DNA from: Kiloniellales bacterium | Lineage (GTDB): Bacteria; Pseudomonadota; Alphaproteobacteria; Kiloniellales; JAKSDN01 | Reading direction: 5' to 3' | Assembly (NCBI GenBank): GCA_022360075.1 | Contig: JAKSDN010000411.1 | Span: forward strand, 1-9,044 | Length of the DNA stretch: 9,044 nt | Part shown: piece by piece, positions 1-5,787 of the stretch | Layout: each line of letters starts with the position of its first letter | Position numbering within the stretch: position 1 is the stretch's first letter | Notes under the pieces: model-generated | What the model saw: the letters and a program-made list of their open reading frames with translations, nothing else | What the model was told of the DNA's origin: nothing | The model's database searches: none | Made by a program: the position numbers and the translations under genes

Positions 1-116
1 AAGGTCGGATCCTGAGGTACGAGAAGGGAACCTATCTCGGGCCAGCCGATACACCGCTGGACGAGGCGACGCGCGATGAGCTGCGTCAGCGGGCCCTCCG
101 ACAGTCGGGCAACTGA
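1..116 (+). CDS. 3' end of a gene, probably the formate dehydrogenase iron-sulfur (beta) subunit (partial)
   Basis: An open frame enters from the left edge (codons in phase with position 3) and stops at TGA 114-116, giving about 37 residues. The visible tail is hydrophilic, with a YEKGTYLGPADTPLDEAT stretch followed by a charged Arg-rich helix. No cysteine motif or membrane segment is visible, so the sequence alone does not identify the product. The next gene, 57 bp downstream on the same strand, is an FDH gamma subunit, and in FDH operons the gene before gamma is usually the four-cluster ferredoxin-like beta subunit. The beta-subunit call rests on that context plus a recalled resemblance of the tail to such C-termini. 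Another FDH accessory protein is possible. Confidence 0.5.
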   Translation, partial: GRILRYEKGTYLGPADTPLDEATRDELRQRALRQSGN

Positions 117-160
117 GTTTGTGCTGTGGGGATCGCGACGCGCTGCAAGAGACAAGAGAA

Positions 161-169
161 AGGTCGAGG
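161..169 (+). promoter_or_regulatory. Ribosome binding site of the FDH gamma gene
   Basis: AGG at 161-163 and GAGG at 166-169 lie just ahead of ATG 174. They support ATG 174 over the upstream in-frame GTG at 126, which has no purine-rich sequence at suitable spacing. The protein from 174 also begins with a normal signal peptide, whereas the GTG start adds 16 unremarkable basic residues. Confidence 0.5.
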
Positions 170-173
170 CAGA

Positions 174-1349
174 ATGATCCGCTCGGAGGCGATGAGGATG
201 CGTGATCGAGGTGGCTTGGAAAACCGGCCCAGCGCGGCCCGATTGGCCTTTTTCTGCGCCCTGCTGGCGTTGCTCGTGCTCGCGGCAGCGGCCCTGGACG
301 CGCCGGCATCCGCACAGGATTCGCTGCGCAATGTCGAGCCGGAGAGCCCCACCGGCGGCCTCGTACCGGGCGCGCCGCTCGGCAGCGACAGCGACTCGGA
401 GATCTGGCGGGCCGTGCGCGAGGGGGCCCAAGGCAATGTCTCTATCCCTGACAAGCAGGCCGGCGTGCTCATCCAGTCCGAGGGCGACAACTGGCGCGCC
501 TGGCGCAACGGCCCGCTGACGGTGGCGGGCGCCTGGATCGTGCTTGGTTTCGTTGCCCTGATCGCACTCTTCTTCGTATTTCGCGGCCGGATCCGCATCG
601 ACGCAGGGCCGAGCGGCCAAACGATCGAGCGCTTCAATGCGGTCGAACGCTTCGCCCATTGGCTCACCGCCACCTGCTTCGTCATCCTGGCGCTGACCGG
701 ACTCAACCTGCTCTATGGCCGACACGTGCTCTTGCCGATCATCGGGCCCGAGGTCTTCTCCTGGCTGACCATCGGCGGCAAATACGCCCACAACTACCTG
801 GCCTTTCCCTTCATGCTCGGCGTCGTGCTGATGTTCGTGCTCTGGGTCCGGCACAACATCCCGAACCGTTACGACATGGTATGGATCACGCAGGGAGGCG
901 GCCTGTTCTCCAAGGGCGTCCATCCGCCGTCGCGCAAGTTCAATGCCGGCCAGAAGCTGATTTTCTGGTCTGTGATCCTGGGCGGGCTGTCGCTCAGCCT
1001 GTCCGGTGTCGCCCTGCTGTTCCCCTTCACCATCGAGCCGTGGCAGCCGACCTTCGAAGTCATCGCCGCCCTCGGCATCAAGCTGCCGACCGCGCTGACG
1101 CCGATGGAGGAGATGCAGCTTTCCCAGCTCTGGCACGGCATCGTCGCCCTGATCATGATCGGGATCATCATCGGGCACATCTACATCGGCTCCGTGGGGA
1201 TGGAAGGCGCCTTCGATGCCATGGGCACGGGCCACGTGGACGAGAACTGGGCCCGTGAGCATCACAACGTCTGGGTGGCCGAGGTCAAGGGCGAGCCGAT
1301 TCCCGACATCGACGACTACACCTCGGGCTCGCCGCACCCGGCCGAGTGA
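174..1349 (+). CDS. fdoI: Formate dehydrogenase gamma subunit (membrane cytochrome b556)
   Basis: This is the membrane anchor of a respiratory formate dehydrogenase. It takes electrons from the alpha-beta unit and passes them through two b hemes to quinone. From ATG 174 it has 391 residues: a signal-like hydrophobic stretch (about 22-48, ending ASA-Q), a periplasmic segment with many Trp and acidic residues (49-112), and five membrane spans near 115-136, 160-180, 205-226, 262-284 and 318-338. Candidate heme ligands are H162 (ERFAHW), H206 (KYAHNY), H321 (LWHG) and H335 (IGHIY). The 14-residue gap between the last two matches E. coli FdnI. The end carries the family signature GMEGAFDAMGTGHVDENWA. 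It is longer than FdnI (about 217 aa) because of the N-terminal exported extension, which is usual in alphaproteobacterial members. The alternative start is GTG 126. It is probably co-transcribed with the upstream partial gene. Confidence 0.93.
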   Translation: MIRSEAMRMRDRGGLENRPSAARLAFFCALLALLVLAAAALDAPASAQDSLRNVEPESPTGGLVPGAPLGSDSDSEIWRAVREGAQGNVSIPDKQAGVLIQSEGDNWRAWRNGPLTVAGAWIVLGFVALIALFFVFRGRIRIDAGPSGQTIERFNAVERFAHWLTATCFVILALTGLNLLYGRHVLLPIIGPEVFSWLTIGGKYAHNYLAFPFMLGVVLMFVLWVRHNIPNRYDMVWITQGGGLFSKGVHPPSRKFNAGQKLIFWSVILGGLSLSLSGVALLFPFTIEPWQPTFEVIAALGIKLPTALTPMEEMQLSQLWHGIVALIMIGIIIGHIYIGSVGMEGAFDAMGTGHVDENWAREHHNVWVAEVKGEPIPDIDDYTSGSPHPAE

Positions 1350-1417
1350 CCGCGGGCCGCGCCGCTTGCTTTCAGCGATCGACATCGTCGAGCGGTTGCC
1401 GAGCCGAGGTCGCAGAC

Positions 1418-1446
1418 TTGGGCGCGAACGGAGAAGCGTGTAGCAT
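1418..1446 (+). promoter_or_regulatory. Possible sigma70-type promoter before the secreted-protein/WD40-cytochrome operon
   Basis: TTGGGC at 1418-1423 and TAGCAT at 1441-1446 are separated by 17 bases and lie about 45 bases ahead of the ATG at 1492. The -10 box matches 4 of 6 consensus bases. The -35 box is certain only in its TTG. The 142-bp gap after the FDH gamma gene makes a new promoter here plausible, but the boxes are weak and GC-rich DNA gives such matches by chance. Confidence 0.3.
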
Positions 1447-1491
1447 CGCCCATGGACAAGCCTGTCAGAGAACGCGAAGGACCGGCACGGC

Positions 1492-2160
1492 ATGCGGCAC
1501 AGGGTTACCGGACTATCTGCGCTCATCCTCTTGGCAACGGTCGGCGTTGCCGGCCCCGCATACGCGGCAGGCGCGCTGCCGGAAACGAGCGCTCAATTGG
1601 CGCAGGGAAGCGGCGGCTCGCCCTGCGTGCTCACAAGCGGTGAGCTGCGCAAGATGCCCGAGGGACTTCCGCTCCAAGTGACGACCTACGACGACTCGGA
1701 GACCAACCTCGAGATCAAGGAAGGTCTCGCCGAAGCTCTGGAGCGCAACGGATTTCTCGTGAGCGACGGCGCGCCGCTGGAGCTTTCCTTCAAGTCGGAG
1801 ATCATTCAGGGCCGTATCGCCGAACGGATTCCGAGCTTGGGCCGCGTCGGCGCGAGCAACGAGCAGGTCGTCGGCAACGAGGGCTCGGAGCGCGGCGTCG
1901 ACGTCCAAGTCAACATCTGGTCGTCCAGCAAGGACTCGGTCCTCGGCGGTCGCAAGTCGGAGGCAGGATCGAGCCGCTCTCCGCGCTTCCACATCAACGC
2001 GCAGTTGCGCGATCTCGACGATGACCGCGTGATCTGGCAGGCCGACGCTCTCTGCGAGATGCTGACCAGCAACGAGGCGCGGATCATCAAGTCGATGGTG
2101 GGGCCCATCGCCTCCAGCGTCGGGCGCAGCGTTCCCCGCTCGGCATTCGACATTCGCTAG
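1492..2160 (+). CDS. Secreted protein of unknown function
   Basis: I do not recognise a named family for this 222-residue protein. It starts with a clear Sec signal peptide: a basic start, a hydrophobic core at 7-22 and AYA|AG cleavage near 25/26. The mature part is soluble and rather acidic. It has two cysteines, C45 and C188, that could form a disulfide in the periplasm. An alternating strand-helix pattern (LPLQVTTYDD, then a helix at 72-87, then LELSFKSEI) and a late RVIWQADALCEM strand recall small periplasmic domains such as DUF4136- or LptE-like folds, but that is only an impression. The middle (105-160) is Gly/Ser/Arg-rich and probably flexible. AAGGA at 1477-1481 lies 10 bases before the ATG. 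The WD40-cytochrome gene follows after 20 bases, so the two are probably one operon and may work together outside the membrane. Confidence 0.85.
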   Translation: MRHRVTGLSALILLATVGVAGPAYAAGALPETSAQLAQGSGGSPCVLTSGELRKMPEGLPLQVTTYDDSETNLEIKEGLAEALERNGFLVSDGAPLELSFKSEIIQGRIAERIPSLGRVGASNEQVVGNEGSERGVDVQVNIWSSSKDSVLGGRKSEAGSSRSPRFHINAQLRDLDDDRVIWQADALCEMLTSNEARIIKSMVGPIASSVGRSVPRSAFDIR

Positions 2161-2180
2161 GCGACGGGCGACGGCGAGAG

Positions 2181-3590
2181 ATGGGTTCCTCACCCTTGAT
2201 CCGTCTCATTCGAAGGACTGCCCCGTTCGGGCGCAGCGGCAGGAGCGGGCCCGTCCGGGCGCTTTTTCTGGGCTGCTTCTTGGTGCCCGTGCTTTTCCAT
2301 CTCCCGCCGTCCTTCGCCGCCTTGGAAGGGCACGGCGGTTTCGTCAAGAGCGTGGCGATCGCCCCGGACGGCCGGCATGGGATCTCGGCGAGCTTCGACT
2401 ACCGGCTGATCCTGTGGGATCTCGATGCGCAGGCGCCCTTGCGCGACTTCGACGCGCACGAAGGCCCGGTGAACAGCGTCGCCTTCACCCCGGACGGCAC
2501 CAAGATCGTCTCGGGCAGCGACGACGGAACGGTGCGCCTGTGGGATCTCGGCAGCGGCGCCCTGCTGCACAGTTTCGAGGGTCACGCCGGCAAGGTCGCC
2601 GCCGTCGCGGTCTCGCCCGATGGGCACCTGGCGGCCTCCGCTGGCTGGGACCGGACCCTGCGGCTGTGGGACCTGGAGGCGCTCAGCCCGGCGGGCCAGC
2701 TCGAGGGGCACGAGAACAATGTCAATGCCGTCGTGTTCCTGCCGGACGGCGAGCACCTGCTGAGCGGCGGTTACGATGCGACGCTGCGGCTCTGGCGTCT
2801 GTCCGACCTCTCGCCGATCCGCACCATGAAGGGGCACGATTTCGGCATCACCGCACTCGCCGTGGATGCCGCCGGCAAGCGTGCGCTCTCGGCCAGTGTC
2901 GATGAAACGGTTCGCCTGTGGGATCTCGACAGCGGTGCCGAGCTACATGCGTTGCTGGGCCACGAAGGGCCGGTTTTCGGCGTGGCTATTGCACCCGACG
3001 GCCGCACCGCCGCCTCGGGCGGCATCGACGAGGTGGTCCGGGTCTGGGACCTGGAGCAGGGCCGACAGCTCAAGCTTATGGCGGGCCATTTCGACGCGAT
3101 CTGGGATCTCGCCTTCACCCCCGACGGGCGCCATCTCGTCACCGGCGGCGCCGATGAGCTGGTGCGTCTCTGGGACCTGGAAAGCGGCAGCGAGGTCGGC
3201 GCCGCCGAGGCTGCTGCCGCGCGGCTCGCGGAGGCCCCGCTGCCGGCCCCGGAAAGCCCAAGCGAGGAGCGGGGCGCGGGCCTTTACCGGAAATGCAGCA
3301 TCTGCCACACGGTCACGCCGGACGGCGGCAACCGCGCCGGCCCGAACCTCTACCGTCTTTTCGGACGGCGCGCTGGAAGCGTCGAGGGCTATCGCTATTC
3401 CAAGGCGCTGCGCAATAGCAGCCTGATCTGGAACGAGCGGACCATCGATGCGCTCTTCGCCGAGGGCCCTGACGAGTACACGCCGGGCTCGAAGATGCCG
3501 CTGCAACGCATGCCCGATGCGCGCGACCGGGCCGACCTGATCGCCTATCTGAAACGCATCACCGAAGCGCCGGACCGGCGGGTGGAATGA
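2181..3590 (+). CDS. Exported WD40 beta-propeller fused to a class I cytochrome c
   Basis: This 469-residue protein begins with a long basic n-region and a hydrophobic segment (about 27-46, ending SFA), so it is predicted to be exported, as heme attachment requires. Seven WD40 repeats follow, each with a GH/AH start and a W-D or W-R end: roughly 47-83, 88-123, 131-165, 173-207, 215-249, 257-291 and 299-333. That is enough for one closed seven-bladed propeller. An Ala/Pro linker (340-362) leads to a cytochrome c domain with heme motif CSICH (372-376), GPNLYRLFGRRAG as in cytochrome c2/mitochondrial c, and SKMPL, whose M439 is the likely axial ligand. The C-terminal RADLIAYLKR helix completes the fold. 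It probably transfers or senses electrons in the periplasm, with the propeller as docking platform. The partner is unknown. The SD ahead of ATG 2181 is weak (GGCGAGAG abuts the start). An in-frame TTG at 2196 is an alternative. Confidence 0.93.
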   Translation: MGSSPLIRLIRRTAPFGRSGRSGPVRALFLGCFLVPVLFHLPPSFAALEGHGGFVKSVAIAPDGRHGISASFDYRLILWDLDAQAPLRDFDAHEGPVNSVAFTPDGTKIVSGSDDGTVRLWDLGSGALLHSFEGHAGKVAAVAVSPDGHLAASAGWDRTLRLWDLEALSPAGQLEGHENNVNAVVFLPDGEHLLSGGYDATLRLWRLSDLSPIRTMKGHDFGITALAVDAAGKRALSASVDETVRLWDLDSGAELHALLGHEGPVFGVAIAPDGRTAASGGIDEVVRVWDLEQGRQLKLMAGHFDAIWDLAFTPDGRHLVTGGADELVRLWDLESGSEVGAAEAAAARLAEAPLPAPESPSEERGAGLYRKCSICHTVTPDGGNRAGPNLYRLFGRRAGSVEGYRYSKALRNSSLIWNERTIDALFAEGPDEYTPGSKMPLQRMPDARDRADLIAYLKRITEAPDRRVE

Positions 3591-3610
3591 GCCTGCCTGC
3601 CTTTCCCGTC

Positions 3611-3615
3611 AGGAG
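3611..3615 (+). promoter_or_regulatory. Ribosome binding site of the 40-aa membrane peptide
   Basis: AGGAG, within AGGAGAAAAG, lies 12 bases before ATG 3628. It is the best SD match in this part of the window and supports translation of a gene that length filters would miss. Confidence 0.6.
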
Positions 3616-3627
3616 AAAAGCATCGCA

Positions 3628-3750
3628 ATGAGAGCCTTTCTAGCGAGCTGCGTTGCGGCCGTCGTCATCGCGGTCGCCGCCTTCTTCATCCTGGAGAGCC
3701 TCGGCCTGTCTTCCGCCGGAGTCTTCTCAAGCGACAACGTGCGCCTCTGA
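3628..3750 (+). CDS. Small single-pass membrane protein (40 aa)
   Basis: A 40-codon frame starts at ATG 3628 and ends at TGA 3748-3750. A short basic start (MRAF) is followed by one strongly hydrophobic helix (about 4-24), then a short Ser/Gly tail ending FSSDNVRL. This layout resembles small uncharacterised membrane peptides I recall from other Alphaproteobacteria, which share an N-terminal helix and an FS-x-VR-like tail. That resemblance is from memory and untested. A good SD lies upstream, and the gene follows the WD40-cytochrome gene by 37 bases on the same strand, so it may be the last gene of that operon. C8 in the helix is the only cysteine. Its function is unknown. It could also be an uncleaved signal-like peptide with no partner. 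Confidence 0.72.
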   Translation: MRAFLASCVAAVVIAVAAFFILESLGLSSAGVFSSDNVRL

Positions 3751-3762
3751 GCACGCGGCTGG

Positions 3763-3783
3763 GGCGCCGCCCGCCGCGGCGCC
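3763..3783 (+). terminator. GC-rich hairpin after the small membrane protein gene (possible terminator)
   Basis: An 8-base perfect stem (GGCGCCGC at 3763-3770, GCGGCGCC at 3776-3783) encloses a 5-base loop, 12 bases after the TGA of the 40-aa gene. No T-run follows directly. The nearest T-rich stretches are about 13-25 bases further on, so it is at best a non-canonical terminator or an mRNA 3'-end stabiliser. Confidence 0.35.
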
Positions 3784-3854
3784 GAAGCCATAACCGTTTC
3801 CGTTTTCACGGCTCGCGCCCGCAGTGGTCCTGTCGGGTGGAAAGCCCAACGCGT

Positions 3855-3861
3855 GAGGGAG
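3855..3861 (+). promoter_or_regulatory. Ribosome binding site of the glutathione S-transferase gene
   Basis: GAGGGAG lies 7 bases before ATG 3869. It fixes this start over the in-frame ATG four codons in. Confidence 0.6.
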
Positions 3862-3868
3862 AAAAGCC

Positions 3869-4486
3869 ATGAAGCTGATGTACGGCCCGCTGTCCCCGTT
3901 CGCCCGCAAGGTCCGTATCGTCGCCATGGAGCTGGACCTGGCCGATCGCATCGAGCTCGTCCTGACCGAGGTCGCGCCGGGCAAGCCGAACGCGGCCTAT
4001 GCCCGGGACTGCTATCCGCTGCGCAAGGTGCCGGCGATGACGCTCGACGACGGGACCGCGCTCTACGACTCGGGCGTGATCTGCGAATACCTGAACGACC
4101 TGGCGGGCGGTGAGCGCTTGTTGCCGGCGAGCGGCCCGAAGCGCTGGCAGCGCCTCGCCCAGCACGCGCTCGCCAACGGTATGTGCGACGGCGCGGTGCT
4201 GCTGCGCTACGAGACTTGGCTGCGGCCCGAGGAACTGCGTTGGCAGATGTGGATCGACGATCAGTGGGACAAGATCTTCAACGGCCTGGATTGGTTCGAA
4301 GCCCATGCCGACGAGCTGGCGCAACCGATCAACCTGCCGCAGATCGCCCTTGGCTGCCTGCTCGGCTATCTCGACTTCCGCTTCGAGGCGACCGACTGGC
4401 GCTCGCGTTGCCCGAAGCTCGAGGCCTGGTTCGCCGAGATCGCGAAGCGCGAGTCCTTCGCCGAGACGAAACCGTCGGCGGCCTGA
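3869..4486 (+). CDS. Glutathione S-transferase family protein (YibF-like)
   Basis: This cytosolic protein of 205 residues, normal GST length, has two domains. The N-terminal thioredoxin fold (1-78) shows the family landmarks: S9 in SPFARKV as the likely glutathione-activating residue, the cis-proline P55 in KVPAM, and the DS pair D67-S68 in ALYDSGVICEYL that binds the gamma-glutamyl group. The helical C-terminal domain (about 90-200) contains INLPQIALGCLLGYLDFRF and RESFAET, closely resembling E. coli YibF as I remember it. Its physiological substrate is not known. GSTs of this group may conjugate or reduce electrophiles. It starts 118 bases after the 40-aa gene, beyond a hairpin, so it is probably a separate unit. 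No functional link to formate metabolism is evident. The next gene converges on it. Confidence 0.92.
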   Translation: MKLMYGPLSPFARKVRIVAMELDLADRIELVLTEVAPGKPNAAYARDCYPLRKVPAMTLDDGTALYDSGVICEYLNDLAGGERLLPASGPKRWQRLAQHALANGMCDGAVLLRYETWLRPEELRWQMWIDDQWDKIFNGLDWFEAHADELAQPINLPQIALGCLLGYLDFRFEATDWRSRCPKLEAWFAEIAKRESFAETKPSAA

Positions 4487-4523
4487 CCCTGAGCGGGCTG
4501 ATCGTTTTGTGGTGTCATTCATT

Positions 4524-4616
4524 CGTCATTGCGAGCGAAGCGAAGCAAGCCAGCCCGCAGCCGTCCGAGCGGTAGCGCTGGATTGCCGCGCCGGCTCGCG
4601 CCGGCTCGCAATGACG
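4524..4616. repeat. REP-like palindromic repeat between convergent genes
   Basis: A perfect 12-base terminal inverted repeat (CGTCATTGCGAG at 4524-4535, CTCGCAATGACG at 4605-4616) bounds a 93-base element. An inner pair (4546-4553 and 4578-4585) has one mismatch. The left arm motif GCGAGCGAAGCGAAGCAA is typical of a short interspersed palindrome I recall from many proteobacterial genomes. It lies 38 bases past the GST stop and 35 bases from the methyltransferase stop, so the transcript of either strand could fold here, and it may serve as a two-way terminator. The whole 164-base gap otherwise holds nothing I can identify. Confidence 0.75.
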
Positions 4617-4650
4617 ACAGCAGGGTCTGTCGGGTTCGAAACCACCGACT

Positions 4651-5445
4651 TTAGACGGATTTCACGCCCTTCAGGTGGCAGGGCGTGAGCTCGCCGCTCT
4701 CGACGATCTCGATGCGCAGCCGGGTGCGATGGATCAGCGTTCGGGCGCCGGCCTCGCCCTGGACAGCCGCGACAGTTCGATAGGCCGGGCCCTCCAGCCG
4801 TTCGAGATCGCGCCGCGACTGCTCGATGAACCACCGGTTGCGGTCACGCACCTCGACCTCCGCGAAGCCGGCCGATGTCATGGCGCTCTGCGTGACCTCC
4901 GGCGTCGCCATCTCGAAGCTGAGCGCGGCCGTCGCTTTCCAGGCCTTCATGGTCTCCGAATCCGTCCCTTCGAATCCGCGCAGCCAGTCGCTCGCCAGGA
5001 ACAGGCCGCCTGGCCGGAGCACGCGCAAGACATCCCGGTAGAGTGTTTCCTTGTCCGGGATGTGGATCATCGCGTCCTTGCTGAAAACCACATCGAAGCT
5101 CCGGTCCGCGAAGGGCAGGGGGCCGGGCTTGACCAGCTTGAAGCTCAGGCGGTCGGAGAGGCCGTTGTGCAGAGCCAGCGCCCGGCAGCGTGCGATGAGC
5201 TGAGGTTCGACATCGATGCCCATCACGGAGCCGGCGCCATGATCGCGCAAGAGCGCCAGATCGGCACCGCCGATCCCGCAGCCGATGTCCAGCACCGCGA
5301 GCCCGGCGACCGTCGAGCCTTCGAGGATGCGGGCCACTTCCTCCGGGCCGCCCGGCGACAGGAAGCCCTTGCCCCAGAGCGCTTCGAGGTAGGCGACGAA
5401 GGCCTCGTCGTATTCGGCGTGCTGTTCGGGCGTGTCGGTTGGCAT
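4651..5445 (-). CDS. Class I SAM-dependent methyltransferase, phosphoethanolamine N-methyltransferase-like
   Basis: This is a soluble 264-residue enzyme with a Rossmann methyltransferase fold. Motif I is VLDIGCGIGG (51-60), and the acidic SAM-ribose binders lie in GIDVE (76-80). FSKDAMIHIPDK (121-132) and LRPGGLFLASDW (143-154) are the later strands. The N-terminal YLEALWGKGFLSPGG (19-33) and the FSKDAMIHI strand resemble phosphoethanolamine N-methyltransferases, where a Y..G..ISxGG motif and a (Y/F)SxDxxxHI strand are typical. A phosphoethanolamine or other small-amine substrate is therefore plausible but unproven. The start at ATG 5445 fits the beginning of this domain. The open frame runs on to 5694 but crosses a repeat element and encodes no recognisable protein there. 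The SD is weak. The gene stops at TAA 4651-4653 and converges with the GST gene. Confidence 0.87.
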   Translation of the reverse strand: MPTDTPEQHAEYDEAFVAYLEALWGKGFLSPGGPEEVARILEGSTVAGLAVLDIGCGIGGADLALLRDHGAGSVMGIDVEPQLIARCRALALHNGLSDRLSFKLVKPGPLPFADRSFDVVFSKDAMIHIPDKETLYRDVLRVLRPGGLFLASDWLRGFEGTDSETMKAWKATAALSFEMATPEVTQSAMTSAGFAEVEVRDRNRWFIEQSRRDLERLEGPAYRTVAAVQGEAGARTLIHRTRLRIEIVESGELTPCHLKGVKSV

Positions 5446-5787
5446 GGTTCGGGCTCGATGTTCCGCAGGGCTATGGGTTTTGCTGCACGATAGGCTGGGC
5501 ATGGCACGAGACGAAAGCGAAAGCGCTTCGCCCGAACCCGGGACTGTGAAGCTTGTCGTTCGCTGCATTACCATTGTGCGTCCTTCGAGACGCGTCCTGA
5601 AGGACGCTCCTCGGGATGAGGTCGATCGAGAATGGCATGAAGAAAGGTCCTCATCCTGAGGAGCCCGCGGCAGCGGGCGTCTCGAAGGACGCACAATGGC
5701 AGTCCAGGGCTCCCGCCATTTAGTTCTAACCTCGGCAGTGCGGTGATGGGGCGGTTTCGTCCTAAGTGCACCCGCGATCCCCTCCGC
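5446..5787. other. Intergenic region between methyltransferase and ankyrin gene
   Basis: This 342-base gap contains the inverted-repeat element at 5571-5699. The 125 bases between that element and the methyltransferase start (5446-5570) should hold its promoter on the minus strand. The best candidate is a weak TATCGT box near 5490, and I do not trust it. An AAGCGCTT palindrome at 5521-5528 is too short to call an operator. The 88 bases from 5700 to 5787 follow the ankyrin stop codon, and I see nothing in them. Confidence 0.5.
5571..5699. repeat. Inverted pair of 51-base REP-like units
   Basis: Two 51-base units face each other (5571-5621 and 5649-5699) around a 27-base spacer. Their outer 23 bases (5571-5593, 5677-5699) are perfect reverse complements, and the inner 16 bases (5606-5621, 5649-5664) match except at one position. 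Between these paired blocks each unit carries its own small hairpin: GCGTCC-TGAA-GGACGC (5592-5607) on the left and GCCCGC-GGCA-GCGGGC (5663-5678) on the right. The motif with GTCCTTCGAGACGC and CCTCAGGATGAGG resembles a short interspersed repeat I recall from alphaproteobacterial genomes. The arrangement is like paired REP elements (BIMEs). It may stop transcription leaving the ankyrin gene towards the methyltransferase. Confidence 0.85.

Noticed and set aside
126..173. GTG 126 as the start of the FDH gamma subunit
   Set aside because: It has no SD, and ATG 174 has purine-rich sequence ahead and directly precedes a normal signal sequence.
1513..2193. A 226-codon minus-strand frame opposite the secreted protein gene
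   Set aside because: The + strand frame has a signal peptide, an SD and operon spacing. The minus frame has an Arg/Ala-rich composition typical of a shadow.
3806..4522. A 238-codon minus-strand frame opposite the GST gene
   Set aside because: The GST on the + strand has clear family motifs. The antisense translation is Arg/Gln-rich without any motif.
4675..5493. A 272-codon + strand frame opposite the methyltransferase
   Set aside because: The minus strand holds the intact SAM-binding motifs. The + frame is a shadow.
5517..5531. GCGAAAGCGCTTCGC as a possible operator before the methyltransferase
   Set aside because: The symmetry is imperfect (only AAGCGCTT is a true palindrome) and it is too short to distinguish from chance.
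5446..5694. N-terminal extension of the methyltransferase up to 5694
   Set aside because: It would translate through the left unit of the inverted repeat into a low-complexity basic sequence, and the recognised domain begins right after ATG 5445.
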